A stretch of DNA of 11,078 nucleotides from CAZTWC01 sp964617105 [NCBI: uncultured Myxococcia bacterium] (GTDB lineage Bacteria > CAZTWC01). Where the stretch lies: the NCBI GenBank assembly GCA_964617105.1, contig CAZTWC010000105.1, positions 1-11,078 on the forward strand, given 5' to 3'. Below the pieces are notes generated by a model. The model saw only the letters and a list, made by a program, of their open reading frames with translations. It was not told the DNA's origin and did no database searches. Below, one piece after another: positions 1-7,043 of this stretch. The translations under genes were made by a program, and so were the position numbers. Within the stretch, counting starts at the first letter, position 1; every line of letters starts with the position of its first letter.

Positions 1-1942
1 CATCCCGGTAGGGCCGATCGGTAGTCATGGCGTCAAAAGCATCTGCCACCGACAATATCCGGGCTATCAGGGGAATATCCTCTCCCTGCAAGCCGGCTGG
101 ATAACCAAAACCGTCATAACGCTCATGATGGTGCAGTATAGAAGCCACAATAGAATCTAAAAATTTAATATGCCCGAGGATATAGTCACCCTGGTTAGGG
201 TGGGTCTTGATAATCTTCATATCTGCCTCAGACAGTTTCTCCCGCTTATGCAAAACCATATCACTTATGCCGATTTTACCAATATCGTGTAAAAGACCGG
301 CTTGATTTATCAACTCTCTTTTTTCCCGGGAGAGCCCCATCTCATCGGCAATATGAAGAGAATAATGCGTCACCCTCTCGGAATGACCTTTGGTATAAGA
401 ATCGCGTGCTTCCAAAGCCTGGGCTAGTGATTTGATGGTTTCTACATAGACCCGGTTGGTCTTGACCAACAGCCGGGCATTATCGATGGCAATAGCAGCC
501 TGCATGGCAAAGATGGAAAAAACCTCCATTGTATCCTGGTCAAAGGCATTGGCCCGGGGACTTTCCGCATCGATTACCCCAATCACTTTTCCCCTGGCCT
601 TGAGTGGAACGGTCATTTCACTCCTGCCGCCAATGGTGCCGCGGATATAGTAACTGCATTTAGTCACATCATTTACTAAAAGTGGTTGACCGCTCTCCGC
701 CACCTTACCGGTTATCCCCTGCCCCAACTTAATTTTTACCTGGTCTTTCAATTCCGGCGGATAACCTCTAGAGGCTTTGACCACCAGCTGCTCTTCGTGG
801 TCCAAAAACATGATAGCGCAAGCATCCAGGTTGAGAGCAGTGGAGGATAGATCCAAAATGTCCTGAAGGGTGACTTCAATATCAAAACTAATACCCAGCC
901 GGTCGCCAACTGCATAAAGCATTTTCATTTGTTCGATTTTGTCTTCCAGTTGTCCGGCGTGATATTCTATACGGGCATAGGTTCTGGCATTTCTAATGGC
1001 ATGAGATACCTGGTACCCAAAAGTGGCAAAGAGTTGCAGATCCTCCGCGTTAAAGGCAAAAGGACGACTGTGCTCTGCATCCAGGACCCCGATCACCTTT
1101 TGTTCTATAGCAATGGGCACCGCCATTTCACAACCGCCCCCATCACTGGCGGAAATATAATCCTTATCCCGGTTGACATCTTCAATTAAAGTCGGCTCTC
1201 CCCGGCTGACGGTCCTGCCACTGATCCCCTGGCCCACCGCTATTTTTAGGTTTTTTACCTTGGCTGGGCTATAACCGTAGTGAGCCTTGATAAATAGTTT
1301 TTCGTCCTGATCCTTAAGCAGAATAGCGCACCGTTCAAAACAGAGACACTGGTGGGCCAATTTTAAAATCTCCTCCAGAAGATCATCCTCCCGCAAATTC
1401 AAAGTCATTTTACAACTTATCCTGTTGAGGCTCTCCTGTTCCCGTATCTTCTTATTCAACCTTTCAAACAGGTTAGCATTGCTAAGGGCTATGGCTGCCT
1501 GTGCGGCAAAAATGGAAAAGAATTCCATCATCTCATTATTAAAAGGGATATGGCTTTCAGCATCAATAACCCCTATCACTTCGCCATTTAACTTAAGCGG
1601 AGCCGCCATCTCCGAAATGGCCCCTTCAACCCCAGGAATATAACGCCGGTCCTTTTTTACATCATTGACAAACATGGGTTTTCCGTTTTGGAAAACATGA
1701 CCAGTTATTCCCTCGCCCCTGACTATTTTGATCCTATCCACCACCTCCTGCTTATATCCTCTGGCTTTGCGGATAGTCATAGTATCCCTGTCTTCCTCCA
1801 GGGTTAAAATAGCACACCGTTTGAGCGAAAAGACATCTTCTACCAGGGATAGTATTTTATCCAACACCTCTTCCCGGCCATGCAACGAGTTCATCACCCG
1901 GCAGGCTTCGATGATTTTTGCCAATTTTGATTCGTTATCCAT
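1..1942 (-). CDS. Triple-GAF HD-GYP cyclic-di-GMP phosphodiesterase candidate (3' end outside window)
   Basis: I translated this from the reverse strand; 647 codons are visible and the C-terminus, probably about 40-50 residues, lies beyond the left edge. Three GAF domains in tandem (about residues 20-155, 180-315 and 355-490) share the pattern GxGI(T/S)G...NDV...EMxxPL...VIGVIDAE. An HD-GYP domain follows from about residue 495. Visible HD-GYP residues are H520 (KGHSERV), the HD pair H552-D553 (LLHDIGKIG), H581, the HHHE run at 604-607, the GYP motif G613-Y614-P615 and D634 (SVADAFDAMTTDRPYR). Family knowledge: HD-GYP proteins hydrolyse cyclic-di-GMP, with GAF domains as ligand, redox or dimerisation inputs. 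No signal peptide or membrane segment is seen, so it should be cytoplasmic. The start is fixed: it is the only ATG after an in-frame TGA, with AAGG just upstream. It is the third gene of the fliN operon, 26 bases after the selenoprotein stop. Its inputs are unknown. Confidence 0.93.
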   Translation of the reverse strand, partial: MDNESKLAKIIEACRVMNSLHGREEVLDKILSLVEDVFSLKRCAILTLEEDRDTMTIRKARGYKQEVVDRIKIVRGEGITGHVFQNGKPMFVNDVKKDRRYIPGVEGAISEMAAPLKLNGEVIGVIDAESHIPFNNEMMEFFSIFAAQAAIALSNANLFERLNKKIREQESLNRISCKMTLNLREDDLLEEILKLAHQCLCFERCAILLKDQDEKLFIKAHYGYSPAKVKNLKIAVGQGISGRTVSRGEPTLIEDVNRDKDYISASDGGGCEMAVPIAIEQKVIGVLDAEHSRPFAFNAEDLQLFATFGYQVSHAIRNARTYARIEYHAGQLEDKIEQMKMLYAVGDRLGISFDIEVTLQDILDLSSTALNLDACAIMFLDHEEQLVVKASRGYPPELKDQVKIKLGQGITGKVAESGQPLLVNDVTKCSYYIRGTIGGRSEMTVPLKARGKVIGVIDAESPRANAFDQDTMEVFSIFAMQAAIAIDNARLLVKTNRVYVETIKSLAQALEARDSYTKGHSERVTHYSLHIADEMGLSREKRELINQAGLLHDIGKIGISDMVLHKREKLSEADMKIIKTHPNQGDYILGHIKFLDSIVASILHHHERYDGFGYPAGLQGEDIPLIARILSVADAFDAMTTDRPYRD

Positions 1943-1968
1943 GGTGCCTTGTCTTGCTGATACTATTG

Positions 1969-3156
1969 CTACAGATCACATTTTACTTTATTCCCAGCCA
2001 TAGCCGCTTTGGTCTTATCAACCCAGGTTTTTACCGTGGGATCATCTTTCAGATTATCGCCCAATTGGAGGAAGTCAAAACGAAAACAATTGCTGTTCAC
2101 ATAACGGTCCACTTCACCCTGCAGAGAACGTATTTTGGCCTTTAGAGCAGCAGTCTCCTCAGAATATACAGATTGATTTTTTCTCCGGCTGGTAATCTTC
2201 TGCAGATCTATTTTATGCATTAACAGAGCATCACGGTATTTCCTGGAACTGTAATAGTTTAAAAAACCTTGTCCCTTTTTCTTCAGGCGCAAATCCAAAA
2301 CCGCCATATATTTACCCAGGCTGCCAGCGCCAACAATCATAGTTTTTCCCTCTATCCTGGGTTGAAAAAAGTAGCGCCGGTCATGGGAGGTAAAGATGAT
2401 ATCGATTCCCTTTATCTGCCTGGCCAGTTTTAAGTCATTATCAAAGCCCAGGTGGCTGATTACCACAATAAAATCACTCCTGGTTTTTAGTTTTTCTACC
2501 TGTTTTCGGGCTGTATCAAAAGGGTCTTGAACAACAATCCCTTTAACGCCTAAATAATAATCGGGATTTACCAAACCCAATATTGCCAGTTTATGGGAAC
2601 CCACCTTTTTTATCATCACTCTCTTCAGGGCAATTTTACTACCACTTTGATCGATAAGGTTGGTACCTATAACCGGAAGAGCATACTGGTCCTGCAACTT
2701 CTTGATAAACCCCCTACCCAGGGCAAAATCGATTTCACCCGGGAGCAAAGCGTCAACTTTAAAGTGGCGGTAGGTCCGGGCAAATACCCGAGCCTTAAGA
2801 CATGCAGACCATTGCTCATTTTTATCAATGTTTCGGTGGGAAAAAAAGAGATCACCACCGTCAAAATATAGTAGCGGAACTTTTTTATTGTGCATCTCTT
2901 TCATCAATTTAGCCCGCTTGGCCAGACCGCCAAGCCTGTTGGCCGGTCACCCGCATGGATCTAATTCTCCATTTACATCAGAGGTATAAACTATTCGGAT
3001 ATCTCCCTGAAAATCATCGGCAGCCCAAATCAAAGATGGAGCCCTCAGAGTCGTCAAAATAACTAATAAGAACAGTGTCCAGCCAGAAATCAACCTGGTC
3101 ACAAAAATTTGGATACTAACCAAATCAGTTTGGAAATCACTGATTTTTTTTATCAC
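1969..3156 (-). CDS. Exported 5'-nucleotidase/metallophosphatase-like selenoprotein (UGA = Sec70)
   Basis: Read through the TGA at 2947-2949, this is one 395-residue protein. Residues 1-69 carry a hydrophobic export segment (about 26-44, likely cleavage near WAA/DD). They continue into a metallophosphatase N-terminus, IVYTSDVNGELDPCG. Right after the TGA the same frame continues with PANRLGGLAKRAKL and the rest of the domain: DGGD 99-102, PGE 139-141, ISHLG 233-237 and TSHD 256-259. In Cys homologues I recall the motif as PCGC followed by GGLARRA, so Sec70 replaces the last Cys and leaves a C68-G69-Sec70 pair. The usual D-x-H metal motif reads D60-V-N62, and the usual NHE box is not evident. 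Catalysis may therefore differ, or redox may be the real role. The GTG start (3154-3156) overlaps the fliN stop as GTGA, with GGAG just upstream, so translation is probably coupled. Substrate unknown. If the TGA were a true stop, the gene would be a pseudogene. Confidence 0.85.
2916..2935 (-). promoter_or_regulatory. Bacterial SECIS element in the selenoprotein coding sequence
   Basis: Downstream of the in-frame TGA (2947-2949) there are 11 bases, then a perfect 7-bp stem GCTTGGC/GCCAAGC (2929-2935 with 2916-2922) closing the loop GGTCTG (2923-2928). The E. coli fdhF SECIS, the best-known bacterial one, starts about 11 bases after UGA and has GGUCU in its apical loop, where SelB binds. Spacing, stem and loop all agree here. 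The same bases encode the conserved RLGGLAKR stretch, so part of the pairing could come from protein constraint. selA, selB, selC and selD are not in this window. Confidence 0.82.
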
Positions 3157-3641
3157 AATTTCTCCAATCTCTCTTTTAAACTCCCTATCTCTTTGATGCG
3201 AAGACCAAAATTATCATTGGTGACCACCGCTTCTCCCCGGGCAACCTCCACATTGTTAACCATAAAAGAGAGGTAGGAATTGGCATCTCGGTCCAACTGG
3301 ATGGTTTTACCCTGGCTTAACCGCAAAATCTCGTATACTGCCATCCTGGTACGACCCATCTCCACCGCCACATCCAAATCTATGTTGAGCAAAACTTTCA
3401 ACTCCCTGGGATAATCCTTTTTTCCGCTACTTACTGGTCTGGCGGTTTCTTCCTGGACCAGTTCACCGAACTCATCCATATCCACGCCAGAGTCCATGGA
3501 CAACTGTTGCTCCCATTCTGCCGCCAAAGCATCCTGGTCAACGTCATCTTCCTTTTTCTCCGGTTCCGGGATTTCAATATCGCCATCTTTTAAAGCTGAA
3601 AATAGAGCATCTAACTCTTCTTGTTGTAATATATCGCTCAT
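3153..3641 (-). CDS. fliN: Flagellar motor switch protein FliN (SpoA domain)
   Basis: A 162-residue protein with a C-terminal SpoA/FliN domain at about residues 82-155. Visible family features are LNIDLDVAVEMGRTRM, then EILRLSQGKTIQLDR, then VNNVEVARGEAVV and NFGLRI. The domain forms part of the C-ring that sets flagellar rotation direction. The N-terminus, LQQEELDALFSAL, resembles the LSQDEIDALL peptide with which FliM or FliY binds CheY-P. It is followed by an acidic, probably disordered linker (about 20-75). There is no CheC domain, so it is not a full FliY. I chose ATG 3641 because AGAGGA lies 5 bases upstream; the frame stays open further upstream without an ATG. No other flagellar gene is nearby. 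The stop overlaps the GTG of the selenoprotein gene. Confidence 0.9.
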   Translation of the reverse strand: MSDILQQEELDALFSALKDGDIEIPEPEKKEDDVDQDALAAEWEQQLSMDSGVDMDEFGELVQEETARPVSSGKKDYPRELKVLLNIDLDVAVEMGRTRMAVYEILRLSQGKTIQLDRDANSYLSFMVNNVEVARGEAVVTNDNFGLRIKEIGSLKERLEKL

Positions 3642-3732
3642 TAGTTCCTCTGGGTAGTTGCCGTCAAAATTCCCAATACGAAGTGATTTCCCGAACGGCA
3701 ACTCTGGTTGGATTGAAACAAAGCTATTTGTA

Positions 3733-3761
3733 AATTTATCACAAAGATAGGCGGATAGCAA
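3733..3761 (-). promoter_or_regulatory. Candidate promoter for the fliN operon
   Basis: On the minus strand TTGCTA (3756-3761), a 17-base spacer and TAAATT (3733-3738) resemble a sigma-70 promoter. This predicts a leader of about 85 bases before the fliN ATG. No flagellar sigma-28 or sigma-54 site was recognised. The -35 box is one arm of the dyad described at 3756-3780. Weak consensus matches, so tentative. Confidence 0.35.
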
Positions 3762-3780
3762 CTTTTCACGCCACTTGCTA
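3756..3780. repeat. Inverted repeat TAGCAA-N13-TTGCTA between divergent promoters
   Basis: A perfect 6-bp dyad (3756-3761 and 3775-3780). Each arm coincides with the proposed -35 box of one of the two divergent transcription units. It could be an operator for a dimeric regulator, or simply two symmetric -35 elements placed back to back. Confidence 0.5.
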
Positions 3781-3803
3781 ACATCATAAAATTATGCCAT
3801 ACT
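3775..3803 (+). promoter_or_regulatory. Candidate promoter for the M24 peptidase unit
   Basis: TTGCTA (3775-3780), a 17-base spacer and CATACT (3798-3803) give a modest sigma-70 match. Transcription would start about 20 bases before the ATG at 3832, leaving room for the strong AGGAGG site at 3819-3824. Confidence 0.4.
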
Positions 3804-3831
3804 TACACCTTAAAATTCAGGAGGAGATATC

Positions 3832-4980
3832 ATGGGAAAAAACTTGCTGCTCTACGCTTCACCGGAAACCGATAAAAATATCTATTATATCTCCAGATTC
3901 AAAGCCCCGGACCCTTACACTTTCATCCAAAAAGATGATACAACCTACCTGCTGGCTTCCTCTCTTGAATACGAGCGGGCCAAAAAAACCGCCCGGGTAG
4001 ATCAGGTGCTTCCCTATTTTAAATATTCAAAAAAACTAAAAGAAAAAAACGGTAAAGAGCCCAAGTTAGCCAAGGTAATATCGACGGTGCTGGAGGATTT
4101 GCAGATACAAGAGGTCCTGGTGCCCCATAATTTCCCCTATGGTTTGGCCCTGGAGTTATCGAATAATGGTATTGCTCTAAAGATCTCCGAAGATGCCATT
4201 TTTCCTCAACGGCTAATAAAGAGTGAAGAGGAAAAGAACAATATTCAGGATGCCTCCGATGAAACTGAACGCGCTCTGGTCAAAGCAGTGGCTTTTCTGC
4301 AAAACTGCTCAATCAAAGACCAGCAAATTTTAAATCCTCAGGGAGAAGTAGTTACCTGCGAAATGGTTCGCAATATTATCGACTCCCATCTCTATTTCCA
4401 CGGATACCTGGCTAAAGACACTATTGTCGCCACTGGAAAACAAAATGTCGATCCTCACAACAAAGGAAAAGGCCCTATTGCTCCCCATCAATCACTGATC
4501 ATTGATATTTTTCCCCAAAGCCAGGACAATTATTACTGTGCCGATATGACCAGAACTTTGGTTAAGGGAGATATTCCCCCGGAATTGCAAAAATTGTACG
4601 ATACTGTTTTAAAGGCCCAGCAAAAAGCACTGACCATGGTTAAAGAGCAGATGCAGGTGAAGGATATTCACCTTTTCATCAAGCAACTTTTCAAAGAGAA
4701 CAGTTACCCCACCGGTATCCTGAATGGTTCCATGCAAGGCTTTTTCCACGGCACCGGCCATGGACTGGGTTTAGACATCCACGAGGCACCCCGGGTCAGC
4801 GAAAATGAATTTAACCTCCAAATAGGCAACGTGATCACTATTGAACCAGGTCTTTACTATTATAAAACTGGCGGCGTGAGAATAGAAGATACAGTTTATG
4901 TCACTAAAAACGGCTGCCACAATTTCAACCGCTTCCCAAAAGTGTTACAGGTAGATAAGATAGATTTGAGCGGGTATTAA
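3832..4980 (+). CDS. M24-family metallopeptidase (Xaa-Pro aminopeptidase/dipeptidase type)
   Basis: A 382-residue protein with a creatinase-like N-terminal domain (about 1-130) and a pita-bread M24 catalytic domain (about 140-365). All five dinuclear metal ligands expected for M24 enzymes are in place: D225 (LIIDIF), D238 (CADMTRT), H310 (HGTGHGLG), E338 (TIEPGLY) and E352 (VRIEDT). H209 in DPHN is the likely substrate-side histidine. Family role: removal of an N-terminal residue next to proline, or cleavage of Xaa-Pro dipeptides, in the cytoplasm. I cannot tell PepP from PepQ specificity. There is no signal peptide. The start is supported by AGGAGG 7 bases upstream. It is divergent from fliN and probably co-transcribed with the secreted protein gene 35 bases downstream. 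Confidence 0.92.
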   Translation: MGKNLLLYASPETDKNIYYISRFKAPDPYTFIQKDDTTYLLASSLEYERAKKTARVDQVLPYFKYSKKLKEKNGKEPKLAKVISTVLEDLQIQEVLVPHNFPYGLALELSNNGIALKISEDAIFPQRLIKSEEEKNNIQDASDETERALVKAVAFLQNCSIKDQQILNPQGEVVTCEMVRNIIDSHLYFHGYLAKDTIVATGKQNVDPHNKGKGPIAPHQSLIIDIFPQSQDNYYCADMTRTLVKGDIPPELQKLYDTVLKAQQKALTMVKEQMQVKDIHLFIKQLFKENSYPTGILNGSMQGFFHGTGHGLGLDIHEAPRVSENEFNLQIGNVITIEPGLYYYKTGGVRIEDTVYVTKNGCHNFNRFPKVLQVDKIDLSGY

Positions 4981-5015
4981 ACCGTAACGCGCATTCTCTC
5001 CGCGATAGAGTTCGT

Positions 5016-5615
5016 ATGAATACTTCAATTATTGATAAAATAGTTCGAATATCCTGGTTGTTCGTATTGTTTTTCTCCCTGACCGGTCTCCTGTTTTCTT
5101 ATACGGGACAGGCTTCCATGATGTTGCCCTTCAGCCTAAAGGATTTGACCCAACAGGCAGAACTGATCGCCAAAGTCAAAGTGGTAGATGCTCAAAGCCG
5201 CTGGAGCCCGGGAAAAAAGATGATTTTCACCTACTTTGATCTAAAAGTTCAAGAAACATTAAAAGGAAAAGTAGAAAAAGAAAAAATCTGTCTTAAACAA
5301 ATGGGCGGGATTGTAGGTGACCACGGGATGATGGTCAGCGGTAATCCCAAATTAAAAAAGGGGGAAGAGACCCTCTTGTTTCTACAACTCCATAAAAACC
5401 AAAAAGGGGAGAAATGTTACTATGTTTTGGGGATGGCTCAGGGAAAATATTCATTAATAACCACTAAAATCAACCAGATCCCGGTGCTGGAGGCTTTTCG
5501 CGCCATGGATGGACTAAATTTAATTCAAAAGGGAAAAACCACCCTTCCCGCCAATAGAATCTCCTACCAGGAACTAAAAGCCAAAATCTTGAAGATTAAA
5601 TCCCACCAGAAATGA
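5016..5615 (+). CDS. Secreted protein of unknown function
   Basis: A 199-residue protein with a clear signal peptide. A short basic region leads into the hydrophobic run SWLFVLFFSLTGLLF (13-27), with cleavage likely near QAS at 32-34. The mature part has the look of a small beta-rich family found in many bacteria: LTQQAELIAKVKVV, then FTYFDLKVQETLKGK, then MGGIVGDHGMMVSGNP, KKGEETLLFLQL and VLGMAQGKYSLI. I recall similar proteins beside matrixin-like or other secreted genes, but no function can be assigned. The ribosome-binding site is weak (AGAG). It probably shares a transcript with the M24 peptidase gene 35 bases upstream. No clear terminator follows. Confidence 0.8.
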   Translation: MNTSIIDKIVRISWLFVLFFSLTGLLFSYTGQASMMLPFSLKDLTQQAELIAKVKVVDAQSRWSPGKKMIFTYFDLKVQETLKGKVEKEKICLKQMGGIVGDHGMMVSGNPKLKKGEETLLFLQLHKNQKGEKCYYVLGMAQGKYSLITTKINQIPVLEAFRAMDGLNLIQKGKTTLPANRISYQELKAKILKIKSHQK

Positions 5616-5708
5616 AATGCGCTACTATCAAACAAAACATATCAGCAGGATGGGCGGCGATAAATGCGAAGGATAATTGTCTTCAGAGCCTTGCGGGGCA
5701 AGCATTTC

Positions 5709-6458
5709 CTATATCAACTTTTTCAAAATGTTTAAATATTCCTTGTGGCTTTCATAAACCATATTGGAGATAAAATTAATAAAAGGTTTACTGTCCTTTC
5801 CATGGGAAATCTCAAGATTCTGGATATAATCCTGCCTCATTATCGGAGGGATAATCGTTATCACATAGTCATCCTGCATCAGCGACAAGTTCATTAATAA
5901 TCTTGCCACCCGGCCATTACCGTCAATAAATGGATGGATCTCGACAAACTCTTTGTGCAAAAGTGCGACAAACTCAACCGGATGATATTTACTTCGCATA
6001 TCAGGAATCTTTTCTAAAAACGACTCCATTAAAGAGGGTACTTTATCGTGATAAGGAAAGGTATATTTTGACCCGGATACGATTATGTTGACCTTTCTAT
6101 ATTTGCCAGCATTATCCTTATCAATCCGGTAAAAAAACAACCTGTGAAAATCAAGGATATGCCCCTCAATAATCTGATCTCCTTTGGCAATATCATAAAG
6201 AAGGTCATAGGCTTCGCTGTGCCCCACTACCTCCTGATGCTCCTTAATGGTTTTACCACCTATGGTCAAACCATCCTCAAGAATAATTTTGGTCTCCACC
6301 TCAGATAAAGTATTTCCCTCAATAGCGTTTGAAGAATAGGTAAGACCCACCCGGAAATACTCTTTTATCTGCTTTAAATAATATTTATCCAAAGGACGAT
6401 ACTGTTTAATCTCTTCTAAAAGCCTGTCAATATCTTTTATTCTGTTTGAAAATTTCAT
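5709..6458 (-). CDS. Fic-domain protein with built-in inhibitory helix
   Basis: A 249-residue Fic protein. The catalytic loop is intact: HPFIDGNGR at 175-183, with H175 as general base, D179 as metal ligand and R183 for phosphate contact. The target-binding hairpin is likely around SGSKYTFPYHDKV (128-140). An N-terminal [S/T]xxxE[G/N] inhibitory motif is present as S43-N-A-I-E47-G48, which places it with Fic proteins whose glutamate blocks productive ATP binding in cis. Family role: transfer of AMP from ATP to protein hydroxyl groups. It lacks the C-terminal winged helix that many Fic/DOC-like regulators carry. There is no good Shine-Dalgarno before the ATG. No partner gene is adjacent, and it sits at the edge of a mobile-DNA-rich stretch. 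Confidence 0.92.
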   Translation of the reverse strand: MKFSNRIKDIDRLLEEIKQYRPLDKYYLKQIKEYFRVGLTYSSNAIEGNTLSEVETKIILEDGLTIGGKTIKEHQEVVGHSEAYDLLYDIAKGDQIIEGHILDFHRLFFYRIDKDNAGKYRKVNIIVSGSKYTFPYHDKVPSLMESFLEKIPDMRSKYHPVEFVALLHKEFVEIHPFIDGNGRVARLLMNLSLMQDDYVITIIPPIMRQDYIQNLEISHGKDSKPFINFISNMVYESHKEYLNILKKLI

Positions 6459-6490
6459 TTTTTATGTCTTTGTAATTGTTGCAATTCTAT

Positions 6491-6524
6491 GCACTACCGT
6501 CCGGCAAACTTTTTGCAGTGCCGG
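6491..6524. repeat. Overlapping inverted repeats, possible IS terminus
   Basis: CCGGCA (6501-6506) pairs with TGCCGG (6519-6524), and GCACT (6491-6495) pairs with AGTGC (6517-6521), giving two mutually exclusive hairpins. The site lies between the Fic gene and the IS remnant. It may be the left end of that IS or part of the Fic promoter region. Confidence 0.3.
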
Positions 6525-6538
6525 ATAAATAAAACTAG

Positions 6539-6600
6539 CTGAAACCCTCCGAAAATGCTAAATTATTAGCATAACTTATCAAGATTATGGAGGATTTCAG
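6539..6600 (+). promoter_or_regulatory. Nested hairpins that can hide the transposase ribosome-binding site
   Basis: CTGAAACCCTCC (6539-6550) is complementary, with one mismatch, to GGAGGATTTCAG (6589-6600), which contains the Shine-Dalgarno GGAGG of the ATG at 6602. Inside lies a perfect 7-bp hairpin ATGCTAA-ATTA-TTAGCAT (6555-6572). Transcripts entering from upstream would fold and block initiation. IS10 and IS50 are known to use such hairpins against read-through expression. Confidence 0.55.
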
Positions 6601-6601
6601 G

Positions 6602-6826
6602 ATGGCCTATAATAACACAATTTTTGGACAAATGTTACCATTAATCAAACAGAGCATTTCGACATGTGGCAAATTTCAACCTCGAAGCCAACCCGGGCGC
6701 ACCCCCCATCTAAATGGCCGCTACCAGGGAACCGCCTGGGAAGGAATGCAAATTGCTAAACTAAGTCAAGATTGGATGGCAACTATTGACTACTATTGGG
6801 GTTCTGAACAAGATTGGCTCTGGTAA
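6602..6826 (+). pseudogene. Degenerate IS4-like (DUF4372-type) transposase remnant
   Basis: The open frame codes for 74 residues from ATG 6602, with GGAGG 8 bases upstream. The first residues, MAYNNTIFGQMLPLI, resemble the start of IS4-group transposases with an N-terminal DUF4372 domain. After that the similarity fades and I see no DDE catalytic region, so the element is truncated or shuffled. Upstream, at 6491-6524, are overlapping inverted repeats (CCGGCA/TGCCGG and GCACT/AGTGC) that may mark the left terminus. No right terminus was found. The transposase assignment rests only on the N-terminus and the hairpin leader, so a small unrelated ORF remains possible. Confidence 0.4.
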
Positions 6827-7043
6827 TTGCGATTTTCCATAGCAGCCGGCAAGCAGAAAATCCAATTGCCCTTTGGGATACTGGACTTACCAAAGGCTGA
6901 TTGAATATATCGCCAAAGTCTTTTCAACCGCTATATGGGCTTTACCTGTGGGGTGCTGGTGAGTTGGTTAACCCCCTCCCCGCCATTTCAAGTTGCCTTA
7001 ATGGTTTTGATTTGATATTATTCCGTATTGGTGGTTATAAAGT
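6827..7043. other. Non-coding stretch with no recognised feature
   Basis: I read all frames. Only short, stop-interrupted stretches are present, with no recognisable motif, RNA or convincing terminator. It probably consists of decayed mobile-element DNA between the IS remnant and the sensor fragment. Confidence 0.5.

Noticed and set aside
2927-2946. Alternative hairpin CCG(G)CCAA/TTGGCGG with loop CAGGC as the SECIS
   Set aside because: It begins immediately at the UGA and has a bulge; the downstream hairpin has better spacing, a perfect stem and the GGUCU loop.
2947-2949. TGA read as a nonsense mutation splitting a pseudogene
   Set aside because: It is the only interruption, replaces a position expected to be Cys, and is followed at the correct distance by a SECIS-like hairpin. 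Kept only as an alternative explanation.
3153-3761. Longer FliN starting with TTG at 3761
   Set aside because: ATG 3641 has a well-placed AGAGGA and begins with a recognisable EELDALF peptide; the extension overlaps the likely promoter.
5690-5702. CTTGC-GGG-GCAAG hairpin as a terminator between the converging genes
   Set aside because: The stem is only 5 bp and no T-tract follows on either strand.
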